Shown here: one piece after another, positions 1 through 6,512 of the stretch
How the letters are laid out: each line of letters begins with the position of its first letter
Numbering within the stretch: the stretch's first letter is position 1
Origin: Streptosporangiaceae bacterium
GTDB lineage: Bacteria > Actinomycetota > Actinomycetes > Streptosporangiales > Streptosporangiaceae
Assembly: GCA_030043395.1 (NCBI GenBank)
Contig: JASHXW010000128.1
Span: 1 to 7,434 of the forward strand
DNA: 7,434 bases
Reading direction: 5' to 3'
The notes under the pieces: generated by a model
The model's database searches: none
Told to the model about the DNA's origin: nothing
What the model saw: the letters and a program-made list of their open reading frames with translations, nothing else
Program-made: the position numbers and the translations under genes

Positions 1-77
1 AGCTCCTCGCGCGGGGCAAGCCGCACGGAGGGCATGTTCCTGCGCTCGCCTGAGTCGGTATGACTTCCGGTCATCAT
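1..77 (-). CDS. Unidentified protein, N-terminal 25 codons only (runs off the window)
   Basis: I do not recognise this gene. An ATG at 77, followed at once by a second ATG, opens a frame that stays open to the window edge and begins MMTGSHTDSGERRNMPSVRL, then APREE. A GAGG Shine-Dalgarno sequence at 86-89 lies 8 nt upstream of the first ATG, which is why I chose this start; an in-frame GTG at 86 is an alternative. It begins 115 bp after the priA stop, on the same strand. In many actinobacteria I would expect fmt (methionyl-tRNA formyltransferase) after priA, but this N-terminus does not resemble the usual Fmt start (RLVFAGTP-like). No domain, signal peptide or membrane segment can be judged from 25 residues. 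The start is moderately supported; the function is unknown. Confidence 0.45.
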   Translation of the reverse strand, partial: MMTGSHTDSGERRNMPSVRLAPREE

Positions 78-192
78 GTCAGCCACCTCGGCGGACGCGA
101 CCCAGTCCGGGCGCCCCTCGACATCTGTCGGCGTTTCCGGCCGCTGACTTGAACTTGCCACCCAAGCACCTTACGGCCTGATCGCCATCTCG
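78..192 (-). other. priA to unknown-gene intergenic region
   Basis: This 115-bp gap follows the priA stop. It holds the GAGG ribosome binding site (86-89) of the next gene and a small inverted repeat CGACA/TGTCG at 119-123 and 126-130. A 6-bp inverted repeat, CTGATC at 178-183 and GATCAG at 196-201, straddles the priA stop codon with a 12-nt loop. Neither repeat has a T-run after it on the transcribed strand, so neither is a convincing intrinsic terminator. I see no clear -35/-10 pair. Confidence 0.4.
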
Positions 193-2280
193 TCAGATCA
201 GCTCGGCCGGGTCAAGCTGGAGACGGACTGTCTCGGGGTCCTTGCGCGCAGAGCGCACGGCCAGCCCGGCACGCAGCGCGACTGCCAGTGCCGTCCCGGC
301 CGCAGACGGCACCCGGACCAGGAAGCGCACCGTCTCAGCCTGGTACTCCCCGGCTGCCGCAGCAGTTCCGGGCCTCGGCACGGGGACCGGCCCGAGCAGT
401 TGCGCCTCCCCCGGCAAGGCTGAAGCCTCCAGCAGCCCGCGGATGGCCGCGGCCGGTCCGGTCAGCGCGGCCATCCGCACTGCGGGCGGGAACCCAAGCT
501 GCTCGCGCTCGGCAAGCTCACGTTCCGCGTGCCTGTCGCCGTCCCAGCGGATCAGCGCCTGCACGACCGGCAGAGCCGGGTCGGCCATCATGACGACGGT
601 CCCGCCCTGCGGTCCAGGACGCACCAGCGCTGCCGCGTTCATCCAGCGCCGCAGGGCCTCTTGCGCGGCGTTCAGGCTCGGCCGCCCGAGCAGCGCCCAG
701 GTGTCGAGCAGGACAGCGGCTGCGTAGCCGCCTGGCGCCGGCGGTTCTGCACCGGGCGTGGCGATGACGATCGCCGGGCTGGCCGGAACCTCAGCCAGCA
801 CGGCCGAGCCACCGGATGTGCGCACGGCAACGCCAGGAAAGGCCCTGGCGAGCTCCTCCGCGGTCCGCCGGGCACCGGTCACCAGGGCGCGCAGCCCGGT
901 ATCGCCACAGCTGGCGCAAGCACGCGGGCCGACCGCCCCGCACCAGCCGCAGCGCAGCGGCTGGCCCGGTCCGCCCAGCGCCAGCGGGCCGGAGCACGTG
1001 CCGCACCTGGCCCGGGCTCCGCAACGCTGGCAGGCGACCGCGGCCAGGTAGCCCTGCCTCGGTACCTGGAACAGGACTGGCCCGGAGGCAAGCGCGTCCC
1101 TGGCCGTCCGCAGCGCCAGGCCGGGCATGCGCGCGCTGCGCGCGGCCTCGTCGCGGGCGAGCTCGGCATCCTCGCCCGCGGTCCGGACCAGCGGAGCATG
1201 CTGCCGGATGACCTCCCGGCCGGCGACCAGCGGCCGGGCCCACCCCGTCGCGATGAGCTGCGCGCCATCGGCCGTCCTGGCGAAACCGCCGACCAGCGCC
1301 GCGGCTCCGCGCTGGTGGGCCCGCAGCAGCAGCACGTCCCTCGCGTGCGGGTAGGGCGCGCGGGGCTCGGCGTGCAGGTCGTCGCCGTCATCCCAGATCA
1401 CCACTAGGCCGAGCCTGGCCACCGGGGCGAACATGGCCGAGCGGGTTCCTGCCACCACCTGCACCTGCCCGTGCAGCACGGCGAGCCAGCGGCGGTAGCG
1501 CTCCGCCGGGCCGAGCTGCGCCTGCAGGCTGATGTAGCCGTCCTGGCCGAGCTCGGCGCTGAGCGCAATCTCCAGCCGGCCGAGGTCACGCGCATCGGGA
1601 ACCACGATCAGCGCTCCCCGGCCGGCCGCCGAGGCGGCAGCCGCAGCCCGCGCGATCTCGTCCGGCCACTGCGGTCCTGGCAGTGCGGACCAGATCGCAT
1701 GCGGCGCGCGGCCGTCGGCGATCGCGGCCAGGAAGGACGGGCCCGCCGGGTAGCGCGCCCACGGCCCGGCCGACGGCGCCGGGACCGCGGTCACCGCCGG
1801 TGTCCCTGAGCTCGCGGCCTCGGCGGCCGCGTGCCGTGGCGGTATGGCCAGCCGCAGCACGTCCGCAAGGGTCCCGCCATACCGGTCGGCGACAGCGCGT
1901 GCCAGCACGGCGATCTCCGGCGTCAGCACCGGCTCGGGTGAGACCACTCGCTCGAGGAAGGCCAGGCGGCCGGCGTGCTCCGATTCCAACCCGCGCTCGA
2001 TCAGGTATCCGCTGGTCAGCCGGCCGGAGAAGCGCACGCGGACCCGGCATCCCGGCACGGCTGACGCGGCGAGCGGCTCAGGCACCAGGTAATCGAAGAG
2101 CCGGTCCAGGTGCGGCAGCGGCACGTCCACGGCCACCCTTGCGATCGGCTCGCTCGCCGCCGGAGCTCGCCTGGCGCTGTTGCCTGAGGGCCTGGCCCGC
2201 GTGCCGCCATTCCGGGTCGCCTGGCCCGCTGCTGGCCTGGCAGCCCGCGTCGCAGTGCGCGCGCCGGGCTGCGCGGTCAC
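193..2280 (-). CDS. priA: PriA-like primosomal protein N', helicase motifs degenerate
   Basis: PriA reloads the replication machinery at stalled or broken forks. The protein is 695 aa. An Ala/Arg-rich, probably disordered stretch (about 1-44) precedes the DNA-binding domain, which starts near [12 protein letters not shown] (45-56). The eight zinc-binding cysteines are all present at 417, 420, 426, 429, 444, 447, 455 and 458. The GTRSAMFAP motif (278-286) and the C-terminal domain are recognisable. The ATPase motifs are not: where E. coli has the Walker A TGSGKT there is LPGPQW (about 200-205), where it has DEEH there is WDDGDD (296-301), and where it has GSATP there is GGFART (331-336). Helicase activity is therefore unlikely, as known for actinobacterial PriA; a structural, fork-binding or loading role is inferred. 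The GTG start overlaps the metK stop (GTGA), which suggests translational coupling. The reading frame is intact, so this is not a pseudogene. Confidence 0.95.
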   Translation of the reverse strand: MTAQPGARTATRAARPAAGQATRNGGTRARPSGNSARRAPAASEPIARVAVDVPLPHLDRLFDYLVPEPLAASAVPGCRVRVRFSGRLTSGYLIERGLESEHAGRLAFLERVVSPEPVLTPEIAVLARAVADRYGGTLADVLRLAIPPRHAAAEAASSGTPAVTAVPAPSAGPWARYPAGPSFLAAIADGRAPHAIWSALPGPQWPDEIARAAAAASAAGRGALIVVPDARDLGRLEIALSAELGQDGYISLQAQLGPAERYRRWLAVLHGQVQVVAGTRSAMFAPVARLGLVVIWDDGDDLHAEPRAPYPHARDVLLLRAHQRGAAALVGGFARTADGAQLIATGWARPLVAGREVIRQHAPLVRTAGEDAELARDEAARSARMPGLALRTARDALASGPVLFQVPRQGYLAAVACQRCGARARCGTCSGPLALGGPGQPLRCGWCGAVGPRACASCGDTGLRALVTGARRTAEELARAFPGVAVRTSGGSAVLAEVPASPAIVIATPGAEPPAPGGYAAAVLLDTWALLGRPSLNAAQEALRRWMNAAALVRPGPQGGTVVMMADPALPVVQALIRWDGDRHAERELAEREQLGFPPAVRMAALTGPAAAIRGLLEASALPGEAQLLGPVPVPRPGTAAAAGEYQAETVRFLVRVPSAAGTALAVALRAGLAVRSARKDPETVRLQLDPAELI

Positions 2281-3470
2281 AGTCCGGCGGCCGCCCTGAG
2301 CGCCTCAGTCTTGTTCGTGCGCTCCCACTCGAAGTCGGGCTCTTCGCGGCCGAAGTGGCCGTAGGTCGCGGTTCGCGCGTAGATCGGCCGTAGCAGGTCG
2401 AGATCCCTGATGATCGCCGCGGGTCGCAGGTCGAACACGGCGAGCACCGCATCCTGGATGCGCTCAAGCGAGACATGCTCGGTGCCGAAGCACTCGACGA
2501 ACAAGCCCACTGGCTTGGCCTTGCCGATCGCGTACGCGACTTGCGTCTCGCACCGGTCGGCCAGGCCCGCGGCCACCACGTTCTTCGCCACCCAGCGCAT
2601 GGCGTAGGCCGCGCTGCGGTCGACCTTGGACGGGTCCTTGCCGGAGAACGCGCCGCCGCCGTGGCGCGCCATGCCGCCGTAGGTGTCGATGATTATCTTG
2701 CGGCCGGTCAGGCCCGCGTCTCCCATCGGGCCCCCTACCTCGAAGCGGCCGGTCGGGTTGACCAGCAGCCGGTAGCCGGCCTTGTCGATGTCCAGCCCGG
2801 CGAGCACCGGCTCGACCACGCGCTCCTGGATGTCGGGCATCAGCAGTGCCTTCAGGTCGATCGCCGGCGCGTGCTGCGTCGAGACGACGACGGTGTCGAG
2901 GCGGACCGGCTCGTTGGCCGAGTACTCGATCGTGACCTGGGTCTTGCCGTCCGGCCTGATGTAGGGGATCTCGCCGTTGTGCCTGACCTCGGCCAGGCGC
3001 CGGGACAGCCGGTGCGCGAGCATGATCGGCAGTGGCATCAGCTCAGGGGTCTCCCGGCACGCGTATCCGAACATCAGCCCCTGGTCACCAGCGCCCTGGC
3101 GGTCAAGCTCGTCCTCGCCCTCGCCCTCCCGGTGCTCGAACGCGTGGGTGACTCCCTGCGCGATGTCGGGTGACTGCGAGCCGATCGACACGGACACGCC
3201 GCAGGAGGCGCCGTCGTAGCCCTTGGCCGAGGAGTCATAGCCGATCTCCAGGATCTTGTCCCTGATCAGGCCGGGGATGTCGACGTACGTGTCGGTGGTC
3301 ACCTCGCCGGCGACGTGCACCTGGCCCGTGGTGATCAGCGTCTCGACGGCGACATGGCTGTTCGGATCGCCCTTGAGCATCGCGTCGAGAATGGTGTCAC
3401 TGATCTGGTCAGCCATCTTGTCGGGATGACCTTCAGTAACAGACTCAGATGTGAACAGCCGACGTGCCAC
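2277..3470 (-). CDS. metK: S-adenosylmethionine synthetase
   Basis: MetK makes S-adenosylmethionine, the main methyl donor, from methionine and ATP in the cytoplasm; the enzyme works as a tetramer and needs Mg2+ and K+. The protein is 397 aa, normal for the family. It begins [18 protein letters not shown] with the GHPDK motif at 14-18. The GAGDQG signature is at 126-131 and the phosphate-binding loop GGGAFSGKD at 271-279, so the active site looks complete. A longer frame opens at 3584, but the GTG at 3470 fits the conserved N-terminus and has an AAGGA ribosome binding site 6 nt upstream. The extra 38 residues do not look like MetK. A 147-bp gap with hairpins separates it from coaBC, and its TGA overlaps the priA GTG. 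Confidence 0.98.
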   Translation of the reverse strand: MARRLFTSESVTEGHPDKMADQISDTILDAMLKGDPNSHVAVETLITTGQVHVAGEVTTDTYVDIPGLIRDKILEIGYDSSAKGYDGASCGVSVSIGSQSPDIAQGVTHAFEHREGEGEDELDRQGAGDQGLMFGYACRETPELMPLPIMLAHRLSRRLAEVRHNGEIPYIRPDGKTQVTIEYSANEPVRLDTVVVSTQHAPAIDLKALLMPDIQERVVEPVLAGLDIDKAGYRLLVNPTGRFEVGGPMGDAGLTGRKIIIDTYGGMARHGGGAFSGKDPSKVDRSAAYAMRWVAKNVVAAGLADRCETQVAYAIGKAKPVGLFVECFGTEHVSLERIQDAVLAVFDLRPAAIIRDLDLLRPIYARTATYGHFGREEPDFEWERTNKTEALRAAAGL

Positions 3471-3617
3471 GTGGGATCCTTTTCTTTCGTAACGGGCCCC
3501 GCTCGTTCCGCAGCAAGGCCCCGCCTTGCCCGGGGCGAGGTCTCGCCGAAGTTTAGCGGTGCAGGCCGTCAGCGGGTGCGGCACCGGCCCAGGCGGGCCG
3601 CAACGCCGCTGCCCGGG
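3471..3617 (-). promoter_or_regulatory. metK leader with two tandem hairpins (possible attenuator or terminator)
   Basis: This gap between coaBC and metK holds two adjacent hairpins on the transcribed strand. The first, 3547-3534, pairs GGCGA with TCGCC around a GACC loop. The second, 3529-3513, pairs GCAAGG with CCTTGC around CGGGG. The CCCCG just upstream of the second hairpin (3535-3531) can instead pair with its CGGGG loop, or with the GGGGC at 3500-3496, so mutually exclusive folds are possible. A TAAACT box (3555-3550) could be a -10 element but has no matching -35. No T-run follows, so an intrinsic terminator is not clear. I do not recognise a known SAM riboswitch. The metK ribosome binding site AAGGA lies at 3477-3481. 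Confidence 0.4.
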
Positions 3618-4811
3618 TCAGTCCAGCCTGGCGGCCACGAGGTCCCAGATCACGTCGGCCAGCGTCTCCTTGGGACCGCGCGGCACGGGGGTGCGCTCGC
3701 CGTCGGCAGCCAGGATCTCCGCCTCATTGTCCGCGGTGCCGAACGCCAGGCCGGCCCCGACCTTGTTCACCACCAGCAGGTCGCAGCCCTTGGCCCTGAG
3801 CTTTGCCAGCCCGTGCGCGATCAGGTTGTCGGTCTCGGCAGCGAATCCGACGACGACCTGGCCAGGCCGGCGCGCGGAGCTCAGCTCGCGGAGGATGTCC
3901 GGGTTCTCGGCCAGCTCGATCGGCGCGGGCGCGCCGCCGGCCTTCTTCAGCTTGCGGTCGCTGCGGTTCAGCGGCCGGTAGTCCGCCACCGCTGCCGCCA
4001 TCACGACGGCGTCGGCATCGTGCGCCGCCGCGAGCACTGCCTCCTGCATCTGCACGGCCGAGGTCACCTGGACCACCTTCGAGCCGGCCGGGTCAGGCAG
4101 CCCGGTATTCGCCGCCACCAGCGTCACCTGAGCGCCGCGCGAAGCGGCCGTCACGGCCAGGGCGTAACCCTGCCTGCCCGAAGACCAGTTGCCGATGAAG
4201 CGAACCGGGTCAAGCTCCTCCCTGGTCCCTCCGGCGGACACGACGACGTGCCTTCCAGCCAGGTCAGGATGCAGGGCCGCGGCTCCCCTGGCGAGCACCC
4301 GGACCACCACGGCGTAGATCTCTTCCGGCTCGGCGAGCCTGCCGGGGCCGCTATCCGCGCCGGTGAGCCGCCCGGACGCCGGGTCGAGCACCAGGGCGCC
4401 CCGGCCGCGCAGCGTCGCGACGTTGGCGGCCGTCGCCGGGTGCTGCCACATCTCGGTGTGCATCGCCGGCACGTACAGCACCGGGCAGCTGGCGGTTAGC
4501 AGGACATTGGTCAGCAGGTCAGGTGCGAGGCCGGTCGCCGCGCGGGCCAGCAGGTCGGCGGTGGCCGGAGCGACGATCACCAGGTCGGCATGCTGCCCTA
4601 TCCGCACATGCGGGACCTCGTGCACGAAGTCCCACTGGCTAGTGCTGCAACGCTGACCCGATAGCGCTTCCCAGGTGGCTGAGCCCACGAAGCGGAGCGA
4701 ATCCGGCGTCGGCACGACCCGCACTTCGTGGCCGGACTCAGTGAGCAGCCTCAGCAGCTCGCAGGCCTTGTAGGCGGCGATGCCCGCGCCGACCCCCAGA
4801 ACGATGCGCAC
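3618..4811 (-). CDS. coaBC: Bifunctional phosphopantothenoylcysteine decarboxylase / phosphopantothenate-cysteine ligase
   Basis: CoaBC carries out two consecutive steps of coenzyme A synthesis: CTP-dependent joining of cysteine to 4'-phosphopantothenate, then FMN-dependent decarboxylation to 4'-phosphopantetheine. The protein is 397 aa. The N-terminal CoaC flavoprotein domain (about 1-175) shows GVGAGIAAYK (6-15), the conserved histidine His68 (PHVR) and APATADLL (81-88). The C-terminal CoaB domain (about 185-397) shows SAGGTREELDPVRFIGNWSS (192-211), AAVADYRP (273-280) and KLKK (287-290) with the expected catalytic lysine. Two CoaC motifs differ from E. coli: PAMNxxMW is PAMHTEMW (115-122), and the LACG cysteine position is glycine (RLTGAD, 148-153). 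The GTG start is the first possible one, because an in-frame TGA lies 18 nt upstream. It has only a weak ribosome binding site and lies 20 bp after rpoZ. Confidence 0.97.
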   Translation of the reverse strand: MRIVLGVGAGIAAYKACELLRLLTESGHEVRVVPTPDSLRFVGSATWEALSGQRCSTSQWDFVHEVPHVRIGQHADLVIVAPATADLLARAATGLAPDLLTNVLLTASCPVLYVPAMHTEMWQHPATAANVATLRGRGALVLDPASGRLTGADSGPGRLAEPEEIYAVVVRVLARGAAALHPDLAGRHVVVSAGGTREELDPVRFIGNWSSGRQGYALAVTAASRGAQVTLVAANTGLPDPAGSKVVQVTSAVQMQEAVLAAAHDADAVVMAAAVADYRPLNRSDRKLKKAGGAPAPIELAENPDILRELSSARRPGQVVVGFAAETDNLIAHGLAKLRAKGCDLLVVNKVGAGLAFGTADNEAEILAADGERTPVPRGPKETLADVIWDLVAARLD

Positions 4812-4831
4812 GGCCGGCTGCCGATGTCAGG

Positions 4832-5101
4832 TCAGGACGCTGGGGCTTCCACAGGCTCGGCCTGCAGGAGGCCCTCGCTGATCTCGCGCAGCGCGATCGA
4901 CAGCGGCTTCTCCTGGACCCGGGTCTCAACCAGCGGTCCCACGTACTCAAGCAGGCCCTCGCCGAGCTGCGCGTAATAGGCGTTGATCTGCCTCGCGCGC
5001 TTCGATGCCATGATCACCAGGCCGTACTTGCTGTCCACCACATCGAGCAGCTCGTCGATGGGCGGATTGATGATTCCCTCTTGCGCCGGAGTCCCTGCCA
5101 C
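4832..5101 (-). CDS. rpoZ: DNA-directed RNA polymerase omega subunit
   Basis: Omega is the smallest subunit of RNA polymerase core enzyme; it binds and helps fold beta-prime and stabilises the assembled complex. The protein is 89 aa, usual for actinobacteria. It shows [19 protein letters not shown] (12-30) followed by the family signature KRARQIN (34-40), then a region ending in [14 protein letters not shown] (65-78) and a short acidic, alanine-rich tail. The start is GTG at 5101, with a GGAAGG ribosome binding site 6 nt upstream. The gene lies 25 bp after gmk and 20 bp before coaBC, so it is almost certainly transcribed with both. Nothing about it is unusual. Confidence 0.97.
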   Translation of the reverse strand: MAGTPAQEGIINPPIDELLDVVDSKYGLVIMASKRARQINAYYAQLGEGLLEYVGPLVETRVQEKPLSIALREISEGLLQAEPVEAPAS

Positions 5102-5126
5102 CGTCCGCCTTCCAGATCACAAAGCC

Positions 5127-5744
5127 CTAGCTGGCCGGCAATTCCGCCGGCTGGGCAGTCATCAAGGCTACCAGCTGAGCGCACACGTCCCGTACTGACG
5201 TGTTGATCAGCGTGACGTCGAACTCACCCTCCGCCCGAAGCTCAGCCCTCGCGGCTTCCAGCCGCTGCTCCATGACCTCGGCGGACTCCGTTCCCCGGCT
5301 GGTCAGCCTGCGGACCAGCTCGTCCCACGAGGGCGGGGCGAGGAAGACAAGCAGCGCACCGGGCACGGCGGCCCGAACTTGCCGCGCACCGACCACGTCG
5401 ACCTCAAGCAGGGCCGGGACGCCGGCGGCGAGCCGCTCGGCTACTGCGGCGCGGGGCGTGCCGTAGTAGTTACCGGCATAGCGCGCCCACTCCAGCAACT
5501 CGCCTGCCGCAGCGAGCTCGGTGAATTGCTGCTCGTCGCAGAAGAAGTACTCGCGCCCGTGCTTCTCCCCCGGGCGGGGCTTACGGGTAGTTACCGAGGT
5601 GGACAGCCAGATATGCGGGCAGCCACGCCGGATCGCGCGGACGACGGTGCTCTTGCCGACAGCGGACGGCCCGGACAGCACGGTCAGGCCTGCGGGGACG
5701 GGATCGACGGCGTCCGACGGCGGCCCGACGGCCGTACCGGTCAT
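5127..5744 (-). CDS. gmk: Guanylate kinase
   Basis: Gmk transfers phosphate from ATP to GMP (or dGMP) to give GDP (dGDP), an essential step in purine nucleotide supply and GMP recycling. The protein is 205 aa. The P-loop GPSAVGKST is at 25-33; it has Ala where many homologues have Gly, as I also recall in mycobacterial Gmk. The GMP-binding signature runs from [20 protein letters not shown] (48-67). [10 protein letters not shown] (114-123) and the lid region [10 protein letters not shown] (145-154) with its arginines follow, and EFDVTLIN (174-181) closes the fold. The first 17 residues, up to the GLTVLSGPS strand, are a poorly conserved extension. The ATG at 5744 has only a weak G-rich ribosome binding site. 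The gene lies 41 bp after mihF, an arrangement typical of actinobacteria. Confidence 0.97.
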   Translation of the reverse strand: MTGTAVGPPSDAVDPVPAGLTVLSGPSAVGKSTVVRAIRRGCPHIWLSTSVTTRKPRPGEKHGREYFFCDEQQFTELAAAGELLEWARYAGNYYGTPRAAVAERLAAGVPALLEVDVVGARQVRAAVPGALLVFLAPPSWDELVRRLTSRGTESAEVMEQRLEAARAELRAEGEFDVTLINTSVRDVCAQLVALMTAQPAELPAS

Positions 5745-5770
5745 GGACGACGCACCCCCGTCCCCGCACC

Positions 5771-5789
5771 AGGCGCCTGAGCGACTCAG
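5771..5789 (-). repeat. Small palindromes over the mihF stop codon
   Basis: An 8-bp palindrome AGGCGCCT (5771-5778) adjoins the hairpin CTGAG-CGA-CTCAG (5777-5789), which includes the mihF stop codon. On the transcript they lie just before gmk. They could mark RNA processing or slight attenuation between mihF and gmk, but they are short, mutually overlapping and have no T-run. The function is unproven. Confidence 0.25.
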
Positions 5790-6103
5790 ACGTCGCGGAA
5801 CTCCTGCTCCAGCGCGACGCGCTGGTTCGCTCCGAGCCCGCGAACTCGCCGCGACTCCGCAATGCCGAGTCGCTCCATAATCTTCTTAGCGCTTACCTTG
5901 CCCACGCCAGGCATGGACTCAAGCAGTGCCGATACCTTCATCTTGCCAATGACGTCGTCGGTCTGCCCCTCCTTGAGGACGTCAGGCAAGCTGGTCGAAG
6001 CGTGCTTGAGCCTGTTCTTGATCTCGGCACGCTCCTTGCGAGCCTTCGCAGCCTTCTCAAGAGCAGCAGCCCGCTGGTCGGGGGTCAGTGGGGGAAGAGC
6101 CAC
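5786..6103 (-). CDS. mihF: Actinobacterial integration host factor (mIHF/sIHF)
   Basis: mIHF is a small nucleoid-associated protein that binds and compacts or bends DNA with little sequence preference and affects global transcription, replication and, in Streptomyces, development. It is unrelated in sequence to enterobacterial IHF. The protein is 105 aa, close to Streptomyces sIHF. A charged helix rich in Lys, Arg and Glu (about 8-34) is followed by the helix-two-turn-helix DNA-binding part, with [17 protein letters not shown] at 65-81 and [11 protein letters not shown] at 85-95. The GTG start at 6103 has a strong GAGGTGA ribosome binding site 6 nt upstream; the product begins [18 protein letters not shown], as family members do. 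It lies next to gmk, its usual neighbour, and behind a 409-bp gap that probably holds its own promoter. Confidence 0.95.
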   Translation of the reverse strand: MALPPLTPDQRAAALEKAAKARKERAEIKNRLKHASTSLPDVLKEGQTDDVIGKMKVSALLESMPGVGKVSAKKIMERLGIAESRRVRGLGANQRVALEQEFRDV

Positions 6104-6180
6104 GCGTGGTCACCTCGGGTTTCGTAAGGAAAAACTCTGTTCGCGGGGAAACTAGCGAGTTCGGCCCGCCGCGACAACAC
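6085..6180 (-). CDS. Possible leader ORF overlapping the mihF start (speculative)
   Basis: A perfect GGAGG (6184-6188) lies 6 nt before a TTG (6177) and 3 nt before an in-frame GTG (6180). The frame codes for about 30 residues and stops with TGA at 6087-6085, so it overlaps the first 19 nt of mihF in a different frame. If translated, it could couple to or control mihF translation. Against this, the codons are not GC-biased (AGA, TTT, AGT, GTT), the spacing favours a weak TTG start, and the product resembles nothing I know. The GGAGG may be chance. Confidence 0.2.
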   Translation of the reverse strand: MLSRRAELASFPANRVFPYETRGDHAWLFPH

Positions 6181-6188
6181 AAACCTCC

Positions 6189-6260
6189 GTTTGGCCCGTC
6201 ACATTTTATCCAATACTACTTAGCGAATCTGCTTGTGTACTTTACGTATCCAATCTGCGG
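6189..6260 (-). promoter_or_regulatory. Candidate mihF-operon promoter region, AT-rich with direct repeats
   Basis: This stretch is strikingly AT-rich compared with the rest of the window. On the transcribed strand it holds several TANNNT boxes usable as -10 elements: TAAAAT (6208-6203), TAGTAT (6218-6213) and TAAAGT near 6245-6240. None has a good TTGACN at 16-18 bp, so no single promoter can be fixed. The octamer ATTGGATA occurs twice, at 6207-6214 and 6247-6254, exactly 40 bp apart. If TAAAAT is used, transcription would start near 6196 and give a leader of about 90 nt before mihF. The operon mihF-gmk-rpoZ-coaBC would depend on this region. Confidence 0.45.
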
Positions 6261-6292
6261 TCTTCGGCAGGGCCGGCGAGCCACTGCGATCC

Positions 6293-6341
6293 TGGCCGTG
6301 ACCAGCGGCATCTGCGCCCAGGAGCGGCCCGCTCACGGCCA
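6293..6341. repeat. Perfect 9-bp inverted repeat with 31-bp loop
   Basis: TGGCCGTGA at 6293-6301 is the exact reverse complement of TCACGGCCA at 6333-6341. On the minus strand the loop contains a further hairpin, GAGCG-GGC-CGCTC. It could be a structured 3' end of the pyrF transcript, a protein-binding site or part of a small RNA. No T-run follows on either strand. Confidence 0.4.
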
Positions 6342-6375
6342 AGGCCAATCACCTCCAGGCCGATCTCCCGGCCAC

Positions 6376-6392
6376 TGCGGGCCGGGCCCGCA
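6376..6392 (-). terminator. GC-rich hairpin, candidate end of the pyr transcript
   Basis: TGCGGGC (6376-6382) pairs perfectly with GCCCGCA (6386-6392) across a 3-nt loop. It lies 120 bp after the pyrF stop and before the mihF promoter region. No T-run follows, although actinobacterial terminators often lack one. It is weak evidence on its own. Confidence 0.25.
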
Positions 6393-6512
6393 ATGACTGC
6401 CCGAGCCGGAATGAAATGACAGTGGTGACGCCCATTGGGCACTCGCCCGCCCGGATACGCGGCCCCTGGCCCACCAGATACCGACCGGAGGGCGGCTCTG
6501 CGCACCTGCCAG

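Larger units (their letters stand above)
6261..6512 (-). other. GC-rich spacer between pyrF and the mihF promoter, no confident gene
   Basis: About 250 bp downstream of the pyrF stop hold no frame that looks like a real protein; the one open frame here (6242-6505) is low in complexity and resembles no family. The spacer contains the inverted repeats listed separately and a 9-bp direct repeat GCCACTGCG at 6280-6288 and 6371-6379. It most likely holds the end of the pyrimidine operon, and a small structured RNA cannot be excluded. Confidence 0.4.

Noticed and set aside
529..1407. Long plus-strand open frame (292 codons) inside priA
   Set aside because: It is antisense to a clearly identified gene, its composition is low in complexity, and it resembles no protein. 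GC-rich third positions commonly leave such frames open.
193..2280. priA as a pseudogene because its helicase motifs are missing
   Set aside because: The frame is intact over 695 codons, the zinc cysteines are all present, and loss of the motifs is normal for actinobacterial PriA.
3467..3474. CCACGTGG palindrome at the metK start codon
   Set aside because: It spans the start codon and is short; an 8-bp GC-rich palindrome is expected by chance in this sequence, and no second copy was noticed.
3471..3584. Extended N-terminus of MetK from 3584
   Set aside because: The extra 38 residues do not fit MetK, cover the leader hairpins, and the GTG at 3470 has a good ribosome binding site and the conserved [10 protein letters not shown] start.
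3471..3617. Known SAM riboswitch before metK
   Set aside because: I could not match the leader to any SAM riboswitch core that I know; only simple hairpins are visible.
3315..4499. Long plus-strand open frame (394 codons) across coaBC and the metK start
   Set aside because: It runs antisense to two well-supported genes and their gap. The translation is rich in Arg, His and Gly with no recognisable domain.
6242..6505. 87-codon minus-strand frame between pyrF and mihF
   Set aside because: Poor protein-like composition, no ribosome binding site that I can defend, and it runs into the AT-rich promoter area.
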